Below are positions 1 through 12,500 of a DNA stretch of 64,000 nt, piece after piece. How positions within the stretch are numbered: the first letter of the stretch is position 1; the number at the start of each line of letters is the position of its first letter. Source of the DNA: Epiperipatus broadwayi (Eukaryota > Onychophora > Udeonychophora > Euonychophora > Peripatidae); NCBI GenBank assembly GCA_028023455.1, contig JAQFVV010012446.1:6017501-6081500 (forward strand). The letters are read 5' to 3'. Below the pieces are notes generated by a model. It was given only the letters and a program-made list of their open reading frames with translations, was not told the origin of the DNA and ran no database searches. The position numbers were made by a program, and so were the translations under genes.

Positions 1-289
1 AAAAAGTGTGATTTAACAAATTTTATATCTCACATCACATGAATTAGGTTGAATTGTAAACATACATAGATGGGCTGTTCAGCAAGAGTGGCTTTTTATC
101 TCCACCAAAAAAACACCATAGACTTTCTTTTCAATTTTCTGATGGTTCTTAACTGAAACATCAATGGAGTATTTTTTTAATTAAGATCGGATAAAAATGT
201 ACATGAATGAATAAGTAAAACTAAAGATAAATACTAAAAAAAAAAAATAATAATAATTATGTTTAATATCTAACATACAGGCTATATAT

Positions 290-605
290 ATACCTTGTTA
301 TATAAAGAGCTGGCAAACAAGCTCTGCAGAATATCCCTAACCCCAGACCTGTTTCTGCTACTGGTTTTCTCAGTGAGGTGCTAGGATATTCAAGCGTTAG
401 ATAAAAAAATACCAGGACAAGCCCAGTTCTTTATCTAATGGATAACTATTAAGTAGAAAATCTGAAATTTTCAGACATCCATATGTCTTCCAATCCAGCT
501 ATCTCACTTAAATAGCTTGTTAAGAGCTTACTTGCGAGCTCTTTATATAACATTTGTAATACAAACTTGTTTAAATTAGATCATGTGACATCTGAATTGA
601 TTTTT
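290..605 (+). mobile_element. Hammerhead foldback element, unit 1
   Basis: Terminal arms gttatataaagagctg (297-312) and agctctttatataac (536-551) are inverted repeats. A loop with a minus-strand hammerhead motif lies between them. A + strand tail follows (aacatttgtaatac...gatcatgtgacatctga, 549-596). The loop (about 320-500) is an almost exact reverse complement of the loop of the unit next to it (718-890). Confidence 0.7.
329..391 (-). ncRNA. Type I hammerhead ribozyme motif, core broken (HHR family 1)
   Basis: On the minus strand the distal stem I GAAUAU (391-386) pairs with AUAUUC (334-329). The proximal CCUCA pairs with UGGGG; GAAA is at 355-352; the minimal stem III is C(AG)G, and the cleavage dinucleotide UC ends at 346. 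The core reads CUGAGAA instead of CUGANGA, apparently by loss of one base, so this copy is probably inactive. Confidence 0.6.
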
Positions 606-619
606 TTGTAATTTTATTT

Positions 620-990
620 TATTAAGGCTTTGGCGATTTTATATTGCTAAAGCTATTAATATATGGTGAATCTGAACTAAATTCAGTCCCATATGGCTAT
701 TTAAGTTATATATCTGGATTGGAAGAATATGGATATCTGAATATTTCAGATTTTTTACTTAAAAGTTATCCATTAGATAAGTGCTGGGCTTGTCCTGGTA
801 TTTTTAATCTAATGCTTGAATATTCTAGTACCTCACTGATGAAGCCAGTAGCAGAAACCGGTCTGGGATTAGGGATATTCTGCAAAGCTTGTTAAGAGCT
901 TATTTGCGAGCTCTTTATATAACATTTGTAATACAAGCTTGTTTAAATTATGCCATGTGACATCTGACTTGATTTTTTTGTAATATATAT
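620..990 (+). mobile_element. Hammerhead foldback element, unit 2
   Basis: Contains the inverted copy of the loop of unit 1, then the arm agctctttatataac (910-924) and a tail (acatttgtaatac...ccatgtgacatctgac). That tail is a direct repeat of the tail of unit 1 over about 95 bp. The left arm is not clearly preserved. The small open frame here (644-895) is a product of the repeat and not a gene. Confidence 0.65.
818..880 (+). ncRNA. Type I hammerhead ribozyme motif (HHR family 1)
   Basis: Core CUGAUGA at 836-842, a short stem II GC/GC (844-845 with 851-852), GAAA at 854-857, minimal stem III C(CG)G at 858-861, and cleavage dinucleotide UC at 862-863. Proximal stem I CUCA (832-835) pairs with UGGG (864-867). 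Distal stem I GAAUAU (818-823) pairs with AUAUUC (875-880). All catalytic-core positions agree with the hammerhead consensus. The distal stem differs completely in sequence from that of the 28.8- and 50.0-kb copies (AUCCAA/UUGGAU) yet still pairs. Confidence 0.7.
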
Positions 991-1094
991 AGTTGTACGA
1001 ACAATGTAATATATAGGGCATTTTGAGCTCAGACTTTCACATGACCCTCAACTCTCCACATTATCTCATACCACTGACACACTTGATCACATAT

Positions 1095-1160
1095 ATGTTT
1101 AAAAGATAAATAATCACCAATAAACATATTTCATGCTAAACCAGCAATAATGTTTAATGT
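1095..1160 (-). ncRNA. Degenerate hammerhead-like motif (HHR family 2)
   Basis: Minus strand: stem II UGCUG(GUU)UAGCA and GAAA (1132-1129) are preserved and align with the 49.1-kb copy, but the CUGAUGA core is lost. It is recognisable only by comparison. Confidence 0.3.
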
Positions 1161-1164
1161 ATTT

Positions 1165-1790
1165 TCTCAGAAATAAAAATCAAAAGATTGGTCATCGTGA
1201 ATTAGAAGTTAACTATTATAAATATCTTGGTCAGATTATCAATAAGGATAGGAACATACTAGATAAAATTAATCATAGAATTAAGCTTGTATAGAGAGCT
1301 TTTAATAGAAATGATTTAATATTGAAAAGAAATATGTGTGATTGTTTGAAGAGAAAGATTTTTAATAAATGATTTTACCAGCTCATGTATGGATCTGAGA
1401 TTTAGATACTTAACAAATAAATCATACAGAGATTTCACATCACTCAATGATATATTTAGAGAGATTTGTGTTGGGAGTACCAAGAAGGGATTCGCATGAG
1501 AGAACCAACAGGTATCATTGACGTCATTGAAATAATTAAGAGACCAGTAAAAGTGGACTACATTTATGGAAGAAATGATAGAAGGTGGACGATTGAAGAT
1601 TTAAACTTGATCCCAAGATATTGTAGAAGACTTAGAAAGGGATCACATATAAGTTGGATGTGATTTAAGGACGTTTGTTAGTGTAATGTACAGAAGAGAG
1701 GCTGTATATTAGTTAAACTGAATTAAACTTGGAGAAACCTTCATCGTACACTGGATTAATAATAGTTGAAAATGATGATGATGAGTCATT
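1165..1790 (+). mobile_element. LINE family B fragment, reverse transcriptase C-terminus
   Basis: A 5'-truncated non-LTR element. The translation, with several stops and frame changes, contains YKYLGQIINKD, then a degraded YGSEI, and WEYQEGIRMREPTGIIDVIE followed by DRRWTIEDLNLIPR. It is colinear with the better copy at 43.3 kb. It ends in a (GAT)n run at about 1772-1785, the 3' tail of this family. Confidence 0.75.
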
Positions 1791-1794
1791 GCAA

Positions 1795-2400
1795 ATTTCA
1801 AATCAAGATTCACTGTGATTAAAGAATTCTTTTAATGGGTCTAATGATCCTTATAATGTAGACTAGGTCTTACTCTTCTACGAAACCCATATTCAAGTCT
1901 TGCCTTGTTCATTCGTTTTACATGTCCAATCCAACGAAGATGTGATTTTACATTAGTGGATTCTATAGTATCACATCAAGCAAGCTGATGAACATATTGA
2001 TTGATTTTATGATCTTGCCGTTGTATTTTTTAAAAAAGTTCATAGTATTCTTAGATGAAACCTTTATAATGCTTTTATATTATGTTAACATTGTGTCCAA
2101 CTTTCACTTCCATACAATAAATTAGGTAAAATAACAGCTCTACATACAGATAACTTAGTTGCAGTAGTTATTTCCCTCTGATGAAATATTTTATCTTTTA
2201 ACTTGTTAATAGCAGCAGTAGCACATTGCTGTCTGTGTTGTAGCTGACTATCTAAATATATCCTTTTACTTATTAAACTACCAAGGTATATAGACTGGTT
2301 TACATTCTCAAGTTGATCATTTTTCAAACTAACAGCTACTGAAAATTTTTTTTATTTGTTATTGGCTGATAAAGAATTTGAATTTTTTGAATATTAATTA
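1795..2400 (-). mobile_element. LINE family C fragment, reverse transcriptase C-terminus
   Basis: Minus-strand peptide at 2327-2085: QSIYLGSLISKRIYLDS, then ATAAINKLKDKIFHQREITT and LPNLLYGSESW. Degraded sequence down to about 1795 continues it (HLRWIGHVKRMNKARLEYGF). This type of reverse-transcriptase C-terminus is distinct from families A and B. It abuts the family B tail head to head. Confidence 0.7.
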
Positions 2401-2404
2401 TTAA

Positions 2405-2980
2405 ATGAAAATCTTTACATACTGCTTTCAAAACATTAAGCACTTTCTGCAGATCATTTTTCGATCCGGTAAAAATCGTACAATCGTTAGTATTTAAATA
2501 TTAAATAGCGATAGTTCGAATGCAGATGAAATCAAATCAGAAGTCACTGATAAACACAAGATATATCTAAACGAATTCAAAATCATCAATGAAGAAAAAG
2601 TACAGATTGAGCCCCTTGTACTTTTTTGTTTATTGATGGATTTGTATTAGATTATATAAAACTTGCTATGTTTTTTCACTGATTTCCAATTTGAATCGAC
2701 AGCATTCTGTAAATCTAAGATGTAGTTTTGATTTTAATCGATTCAAGTTTAAAATTCTACCATCAAATCTATATCACATCTTGATCTCTGTTTCATTCAA
2801 TAGTTTCAAAATTCATTATCATAAAAATTAAACTGTTGGAAGAAATATATATTCTTGTGTAATGTTGGTTCATTCAAGTGATAGGCCAAAGTTAAACCCT
2901 TTTTTTAATTATTAGACCAATGATTAGCTTTTTATGTCAATTTTTTTTTTTACTGTATATATATTAATAAAATAAACTTA
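2405..2980. other. No recognised feature
   Basis: AT-rich sequence between LINE remains and the family D MITE. No coding or repeat structure was identified. Confidence 0.4.
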
Positions 2981-2984
2981 TCCT

Positions 2985-3180
2985 AGTGTATATCGCTAGC
3001 TGAAAATTCAAATACAAAATGTTCAAATCATCCTCCCAAAAGTTATGTTTTTCAGCAATGCCCTCTATGAATAAATGTAGTCTGAACTTCAAACAGCATG
3101 GCTTTATATTTATTCCCAGAATGCATTATTGAAAAAGCATAATGTTTTGGAAGGTGATTTGAACATTTTATACATTAATA
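2985..3180. mobile_element. Short palindromic MITE, family D
   Basis: Inverted repeats: aaatgttcaaatcatcctcc (3018-3037) and the reverse complement near 3150-3172 (ggaaggtgatttgaacattt). The centre contains gcaatgccctctatgaataa, shared with the 57.7-58.5 kb palindrome. Confidence 0.6.
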
Positions 3181-3479
3181 AATATTATCTTTATAAATCT
3201 CGTACTAATTTTGTTGTCAAGAATATTATATAAGAGCAGAACTATTTCCATTTTTATCATAGAAGCATTATTATTTAGATGTATTAATATGATTTGATAA
3301 CTATTTAAAGCTGTAGTGGCAGTTGTTAATAACTATCATATGTTATAATCATTAAAAAAAAAAAACATATACGCGCACACACTTTGCCCAGTATGTATAT
3401 AAAATCTTGTAATAATTTTGCTGTTGTGAAACTTTTTCAATTATTGTTTTAATGATTACGTTTAATTTTTTTAAAATAG

Positions 3480-3569
3480 AAAAAGCATGATGAATTTGAT
3501 GTCATTGTATTATGGTTGACGAATGTTTGCCGGCTCCTTCACAATCTGAAGCAGTACAGTGGAGATAAG
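3480..3569 (+). CDS. MYO5: Myosin V exon, start of visible globular tail
   Basis: Thirty codons, phase 0 at both ends, after an acceptor ending aaaatag and before the donor gtatgt. The peptide starts [15 protein letters not shown] and ends LKQYSGDK. This matches the segment of myosin Va/Vb globular tail that begins KKHNDDFE in vertebrates. No further upstream myosin exon was recognised in 1-3479, so the preceding intron is at least that long. Confidence 0.92.
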
Positions 3570-6500
3570 GTATGTTTCTGAATAAATTTAAATAAGAAGG
3601 AGGGAACATGAAATTTATAATGTTATAACTTTTTATTCGTTTCTTTTCAGGCATTCCAAGCAGATAATACTCCTAAACAAAATGAACAATGTCTTCGGAA
3701 CTTTGATTTATCCGAATACAGACAGGTTTTAAGTGACATCGCTGTTTGGATATACCAAGGGATCATTAAAATTATGGAGGAAGCAATACAACCCTTTGTT
3801 GGTATGTGGAAATGCTTTTATTACAAATGTGGTAAAAAAAAAAATACTTTGCAAATGAATTCATGAAATATCAATAATGAATAAGAGTATGCGAATACAT
3901 GTGTACACAAAAGTGTTTCTTTCTTTAAATATAAAGTATGTATAATTTAGTTTACTGATATTTAGAAAAATTGTTTTTGTTTTTTAATTTATTGTCATCT
4001 TTAATTGGAAAACCATGAAATGTTCATTAAAGGGTATATTTCATCAAACATATATCTAGTAAACTTCGAGCATCAATTAAATCACTAGCCAAAGGCAATT
4101 GCAATTTCATTACCAATGGTTTCGCTGCCAAGATAGATTTCTCAAGTGCAAAGTAACACACAAAAGTAATGTATATTTTCCTACTTTCCCATAATTCCAA
4201 ATCGTATTCCCATCACTTTTAGTAGTAAAAGAACTTTTAAATAAGTTAATAGCTTCAGAATCATAAATCTTTATTAAAAAGAAATTTTTAAAAAAAAATT
4301 TTATTTTCAAAGATGGCAACTTTAGCCTCCACAAACACATATCTTTTTGGCTTGTATTTCTTTTTTGGAAGTATACTGCAGAACTAAGATATGTATTCTT
4401 TTGTCAATTTGTACTCTTTTTTAAGATCAAACTGTTTTGACCTATATGTAATTTGTTAGCAAAACAAGAGGTAATATAAACGAGTCCAGGAATTATATTT
4501 CTTTTTTCTTTCTTTTTTTCACGCTATTCAATAAAATATTTAAAATAACACCCATCCTTTATGCTATTTCTTATTATCACATGATCATTATTTTATATGC
4601 CTACACAGGCTCCAAGGCTCCTCACTGATGAAAATCACAAGTGCGAAAATAGTCTGGAGATACAGGATGAGTAGGCACTAGATAGAGATTTTATGCTCCA
4701 GCCTTGCATTCATTGATTACTAAGGCTTGCACTTGGTGGCACTACTTTATGGCGAGTTTGCTTACTTCCTTATTACCAAAAATATTGATTCCTCCTTAAA
4801 ACTTTATAAGAAAACAATTTAATGGCAAAGAAATAAAATCGTAATTTACTTTTATATTAACTTTTTTAAAATTACTATTATCACTATTATAATTCTTATT
4901 AAACAAAATACTATTAATCACTTTATTCTGATAATTTTATACTAATAGAATCTTTATAAAATTTTATTTTTTTTTAATCAAAGCTATATTTTTAGAACTA
5001 TTTAATTTCTCGTTTCTATGACAAAAACTTCGTAAGTCCGCTATCTTATGTGTAATAGCCTGACTGAGATCTTAAATCCTTACTTTTAATCATGATTCAT
5101 ACCAAACAATAATTTTTTTATATATCACACTGCTAGTAAATCTGAAAACTTTTAACTGAAAAAAATACAACCTCCCTCGAAAAAGTACTTAATATTTCAT
5201 GGAACAATCACGTCCAAATACCTTACTAGGACAAATTTGCAAGCAGATTCAAAAGAACCATTTTTAAATAAACTTGAAAATACATTTACTCTTTTGCACA
5301 TCTATTCTTGTTGGTAAAAGCAGACATCTTTTTCATCCGACCTTCAATTATATATATTATAAATAAATTGAGTGTTGATACCCAAATGGCTGAAACTTTA
5401 TATTAGTGTGACCTTAGTTTGTAAATCAATCAAGCCACTTTACTGTTTCAAATATTAATTTCAGTTAAATTCTATAATTTTAATCACATGTAGATGATTT
5501 TTACGGCTGATTAAAAATTTAATGTTTATGAATATAAACATTTCACAAAATAATCATGTCCAGATATATTACATATTCGATCAGCAGTAAAAATCATTTA
5601 CATATGATTAAAACTATTAATATTTAATTAAAATTAATATTTGAAACGGTAAGCTTAGCCTGATTGATTTACAAACTAAGATTTCCGCTAATATAAAGTT
5701 ATGGCTTTTTGGGTATCAATGCTTAAATTTATTTATAATATATATAGTCGAAGGTCAGGTGAAAGCAATATATCTTTTTATCAGACAGAATGATATGAAC
5801 GGGTAAATATGTGTTAGCAAATTTATTTAAAATGGTTCTTTAGAATCTTCTTGCGAATTTGCCTTAGTAACATATTCGGATATTGTTTCATGAAATATTT
5901 ATATTCATAAATGTTACATATTTAATCAGCTGTAAAAATCATTTGCATACGATTAAGCATTTATTGAATAATTCTTCCAACTGATCTGTTTCCAAGTCAA
6001 ACAAACGATCGTCAAGTCAACGTGTGTAACAAACAATTTTGATTGAAAATTTCATGACTATATATACTCTTTGAAGTATAGAACTTATTTTGACTAATGA
6101 AGGGTTGGATTGGTATTTAGATCTGGCTCCATAATTTGTTCTTGCATAGATCTTTTAGATTCGAATGTTTAAATATGGATAAAGGATGTTTAGAGTTAAT
6201 TTCTTTGATGATATAAATAATGTAAAATATATTAGTATTGTGGCTCATTTGTTTTTTCTACATACAATCTCAAGATAGTTTCATTATTTGGGCATCTTTT
6301 TTAAAATATGCATTCTTGTTCTGCTTTTTAACGTATAGCCACCAATATTTATTTCACAGTCTCTACACAATTTGATTATTTTTATCTTATTAATGATAGA
6401 AGAAGTTATAAAATTAGAAAAATGATACATTGAAGTTATTAAAAACAATGTTTTTTATTTGCTTTTAAAAACCATTCTTATAAAATTCAACCAACTTTGC

Positions 6501-9500
6501 TTCTGTGAAAGATTCATTTCTGGTATATATATATTATATTTAATAGCACCTATGGATTTAAATATCTAATAAATGAATAGTCAGTCGTTCCATTCAGTGT
6601 GTATAGCATAAAATAAAATCTTTTTTACATCAAAAAATTTGCTAATTGTTGTGGCAATATAATACAATAAACTAAAAATATTTTATAAATATACTCATTC
6701 ATTCAATATATTCTTATCAATAATTAAATCGATATTTTATTACATGTATGTGTCTGTATAATATTATAATTAAGTGGCATTAATTAATACTTAATATTTT
6801 AGAAAACAATGAACTATAAGCATATCCAATTCAATCCATAAACAAAAGCGTTTTCATTTTTGTCTATTTTGTAGTTGTATAATGGCATCAATCAATCAAT
6901 CCATAGTAGTCTGTCCAATAAACAGGTCCAAAGAGTAGTCACTACATCAGTTCATCCATTCTTCCATTCCATTCTCTTCCTTGCCCATTTCCTCAATTCC
7001 ACATAAGCCTTTCCATCTCTTATATCATCCAATAATGTCAATCTCTTCTGTCCCCGCTTTTTAATTCCACTCACCATTCCCTCCAAAACATCTTTCACTA
7101 AACTATAATCTCTTACTTAATATATATCCAATCCAGTTTCTCTTTCTCTCTCTGATATTTTCAATCAATCTTCTTTCCTCATTAACTTTTTTCAAAACTT
7201 CTTCATTTGTTACCCTATTCATCCAACTGATGTTTTCCATTTTTCTCCATGTCCACATCTCAAAAGCTTCCAATCGTTTCTTAATTCTATTACTCAATGT
7301 CCATGTCTCACAACCATATAGTAATACACTCCACACATAACATTTAACTAATCTCTTCTTTAATTCTCTTTCCATAGGTCCACAAAATATCTTCTTTCTT
7401 TTTGCAAATGTCATTGCCAATGCTATTCTTCTTCACTCAACCAACTACCCAAATATCTAATCCCTTCATCTGTTGAACCATGTCATCATGGATTACAATT
7501 TGCAGTCTTTTTGCATCTTTCCCTATCCATAAACACTTAGTCTTTTCAATATTAATCTTCATTCCATATGCGATATATCCTTCTTCCAATTTATTCAACA
7601 TATTCTGAAGATCCTTCTCCTCCTCAGCAATAAGAGCCATATCATCTGCAAATCTTATACACTTTATTATTCTCCCTCCAACATTTGCTCCTCCACAGTC
7701 CAAATAATTATTTAGCATATCTTCTAAATAAATATTAAACAAAACAGGTGACATACTACACCCTTGCCTAACTCCACTTTCTATATTCACTTCATCAGTC
7801 TCATTACACCCAAATCTAACTCTTATCCTTTGACCATTATACATAGTCCATATCAATCGACTTTCTTTCCAGCTTACTCTATCAAATGCCTTTTCTAAAT
7901 CCATAAAACATATAGCAATTCCTTTATCTCTTTCAATATATCTTTCTGCAATTATCCTAATAATACCAATGGCATCTCTTGTGCTTTTCCCTTTCCGAAA
8001 ACCAAACTGTTCTTCAGCAATATAATAGTCAACCTTCCCATAAATCCTTTGAGTTAAAATCCTCAATAACACCTTAGAAACATGAGACAATACACTTATT
8101 GTCCTATACTCTTCACATTTAACAGCGTTCTTCTTTTTAGCAATTGAAATCACTATAGTTCTTAAAAAATCTTCAGGCCAAACTCCACTATTATATATCA
8201 AATTGCAAAGTCCAACTATTTCCTTCATAGTCAATTCTCCCATTTCTCTCAAAAATTCTATAGGTACTGCATCAAATCCAACAGCCTTACCATTCTTCAT
8301 TTGTGTGATTGCCTTTCTTACTTCATCCGGCAATATGTCCATACCTCTATCATCTATTGCAACATCTTCATTTTCAAGTTCATAACTAATTAAATTATTT
8401 CCTCCACTAAACAGATACCGAATATATTCTTACCATCTTTTTAATATATCATTACTATCAGTTAACCTCTTTTCCATTCTTATCTGCAATCTCACTTGCT
8501 ACCCATGTCTTTTTCTCCCAAATGCCATATCATATCTTTTCATCTGTTGAAGCCTTTCTATCTCTTTACATTCTTGCTCCAACCACTTTTTTTTTGCTAA
8601 ATCTGTTTCTCTTCTCAATTCATTCTTAAATTTCTTATATGCCTTTTGCCCTTCCTCAGTATTTACATTCTTCCATCGTCTCCGCACTTCCATCTTTTCC
8701 AACATACCTTCAGTTATCCAAGGTCGTTTCGCTTTTCTCGCATGAATAATACCTATTTCATCTTTTGCTATTTTCAAGAATCATTTTTTAATTCTATTCC
8801 AACACTCACCAGAGCTATTAATATATTTCCCATCCTGAAAAATTCTTTTAAATTCATTTTCACATACTAAACCAAATTTTCCCTTTTCCATTTGTCTCAA
8901 TTTATCCAAGTCCCATCTTGTGTATCTTTTCCCTCTTTTAATTCTTTTTAAACTCAACTTTAATTTAGCCATCACCAAATTATGATCCGAATCTATATCA
9001 GCACCAGGCAAAGCATGTGAACCCTTAATAGCATTCTTATATCTATCATGAATCAATATATAATCAATTTGATAACGTTCTTTGTTACCTGGAGCTTTCC
9101 ATGTATACAATTTTCTAATATGATTTTTAAAACAAGTGTTTGCAATGACAAACCCATTCTCTTTACAAAATTGTACAAGTCGACTACCCCTTTCATTTCT
9201 TTTTCCAATACCGTAATTTCCAGCAATTTTCTCTTTCCTACCTTTCCCCACAACAGCATTCCAATCCCCCAATAGCAATATACATGCATTTTTTCCTTCA
9301 CATTGAATACTTTCTTCTATCTTCTCATACATTTCATCAATTTCAATATCATCATGACTACTAGTTGGCATATAAACTTGTACAATTACCAAATCTCTAG
9401 GACTTGCATTTATTCTCATCACCATCAACCTATCGTTAATACCATCATCCTTTACCACACTATTCCATATTTTCTTCCTCACAGCAATGCCAACTCCATT

Positions 9501-12500
9501 AATTGACCTATCACCTCCTGAATAAAACAACTTTACATCTCCACTACTTATTTCTCCACATCCCTCCCACCTCACTTCACTTAATCCCATAACATCAATA
9601 TTATTCAAATGCAACTCTCTTTTCAAATTCTCCAATTTCCCACCTCTCCTCAAAGATCTAACATTCCACGTTCCAATTCTCATTGTATCCCCTCTCAATG
9701 AATTATATTTATGAGGATTTCGCAGGTTGACGACCTGAGTAGCCTCATGCCCACTCCTGCCGGGCTTAGAGGGTTCGTTGCTTCCTAAAATATTATATAT
9801 ATATTGTACCGGTCGGTTTTGTATGTTCACATAACAAGATCTAGCATCTAGGCAAAAGTACCTCGAATCCAATCATGCGCAAAATACATAAGTCAGGAAC
9901 ACTCGTGAATTCTGCCCTATTTGCCTATTTTCCATATCTGCACACTTATGAGCAACAATCCCGATGATATCAATCTAATTTTATCTCTCTCCGCCGGCAT
10001 CGCACATCAGAGACACAAAAAGACTCTTAATAATTTAAAGTTTAATGGTGGAATATTTAGCATGAAATATAATTTAGAAGCATTTAACGATCGTGACCTT
10101 TCATATTAATTATATATTAGCAGAGATCAGCTAGTCAGTAGGAGCATAACTTATTAACTAAAATATTAATTGAAATAAAAGAAAACACAATGATTCGGAA
10201 ATGTTATAACATATATATTTAAGATTTATTATTTGACAAAACATAAGTAAATGCATATTATCATTGATTGATCATGGGCCTCATAAATATTCTATGACAG
10301 TTGGTCATAGAGAAATCATATTACATTTGGTTGATAAATTAAGAATCAAATTTAACAGATGATTTTGTTTATAGTTGCGGCTATGCCAATAATATATACT
10401 ATAATGTTGAATATAAGACTTAGCGATTAAGAAATATAATATTGAAATACCACTATACCGCCAGAAGGAACAAAACAGCATTTAACCGATTTGAAAGATA
10501 ATTATTTCAATTTATAAAGTGACAGATGTGTGTGGGAGAGCTGATGAATATATATTAATAATAATAATGTCGTCGCAATGACGCGCATTTTAAATAGTGG
10601 ACATAGATCTGTTTAGCAAAAATCACAACATTACGGCTTATGGATGTTCATGGGTTTATTAGAAATATAACAGAAAGGCGGTGCGTGCTTGGCGGCATAT
10701 TTGATGTGATCCAGTCACGGATCCGAACATGTACTTCATGGAATTCATTTTGAAGATAAAATACCGATGTAACTCTGCAAACGTTGGCAGGATCGGTTTA
10801 TAAACGAAGAGCGATCGGCTATGCATTTATTGGGCTTTCCAGAGCGATTCCCATATAAAGCATGCACATACAACCAAATAAGTCCCCAGGGGGGTTAAAA
10901 CCTGGTTCTTGGACTTTGAGAAGGATAACAGGGTTTGACTTTGCGATACCTCTGGATAAGAGAAGCACGAATATATGATATAAAAACGAGTGTGCCTATG
11001 TGCACGCAATGCTTGGGATAACAAAATATAGATAGCTTTAAAGACTATTTTAATTACTTAATGCCCATAAATTATAGAATATCTTGCATAATGATATGAT
11101 CTAATCACTAAACATGCATGGATGATTTAAATTAATTAAATTATATAATTTTTAAGACATAAAGATTCCCCTTTCCCTTTACTTTAAATTATTTATAACT
11201 TTCCACACCGTTTAATAAATACAAATTTCGGTTAAAAACTCTATTAGAAATAAATATGTTTATATAGAAACAAATGGGGTGGTGGAAATAACTGGGATAA
11301 TAATTAGATTTTACATATATAAAATATATTTATGATTAGGATTAGCGTATTTAAAAAGATAAAAAAACTTTTTTAGAAAAACAGATGATCTGTTTTCCTA
11401 CAACAATTTATAAGATGATGACTTTATTTTTCCAAACTCGCAAGCACATGCATGAGTCAAATAGGACTTGTTTTTAATTAAAATAAGTTCTTAATTACCC
11501 CGTAAGTGATGGGTAGGGAAACTAGAAAGGAATTACATGCTAGCAAGTTTGAAATATTACTGGCATTTTAAAATACAAAAATACGTAATATAATAATGAA
11601 ATAAAATGATTGCCGCATGGAAATAATAAAAAAAGAAAACATATTGAATAGAGGTTCAATGATAGAATAGGTTAAGTTATATAGAGTTGTAACTAAGTAA
11701 GATTACATAAGATATAAACATGTACATAAGATATTAGAGTAGAGCGTCAGGATTATTGTTGTTATAGAAGGCTGAACTTAATAGAATCATAGAGCGGCTA
11801 AAGTTCTTTTACCTTTCATAAATAGTAGTGGTCCTTGATGTTTGGAGTGTTCATCAGTGTTAATACACTAGATCTAGGTTTGGAATAAGGCATCGCAGGT
11901 AGCATTTTGCTTATTTAATTGGTAGACATTTGAAAGTTTATAGGCACGGGATCCGGAGCTTTTCTTACAGGAACGAGCATGTTGGAACAGAGGGGAAGGT
12001 GAAGTTTCCCCTACTCACGGCACATTGGATGAAGATTTAAACTAGTGTGGATTATGTTGACCATCGTTAATTTATGGTTGTCTCCTCTTTTTTGGATTCA
12101 AATCCAGCAGTATTTATACTCTTTTTTGATGATGTAGTATAACACTTAACTGCTGGACTTGAGGCAATTTGAGCACTTTAGCAAAGCTGAAATCTGCTGA
12201 CCGGATCTCTTTTGTTTTGTAAGTCTTTTGAAACAATGCAATCCTGTTACAAGTTTCTCGAACGATTGTTTTAAAATAAGTCTTATGATTTTAAAACAAG
12301 TTGGCATGGATAAAATTTCCACTAATGGATTTTACTTTACTATTACAAATTGTAACCTTTTAATTTTAACTAATGGCTTTTCCGGGTAATTACTTTTAGC
12401 TGTGTTCGAGACACTTCTTAAAAGAATTGCATCATTTTCTGACCACTAAAATTAAATATAAAAAATAATACATTTCATATATGAATTTTATGATACATGA

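Noticed and set aside
644-895. 83-codon open frame
   Set aside because: It lies wholly inside the inverted loop of the hammerhead foldback element and its sequence is explained by that repeat.
8203-9506. Several + strand open frames opposite the LINE
   Set aside because: They are shadows of the endonuclease and reverse transcriptase coded on the minus strand.
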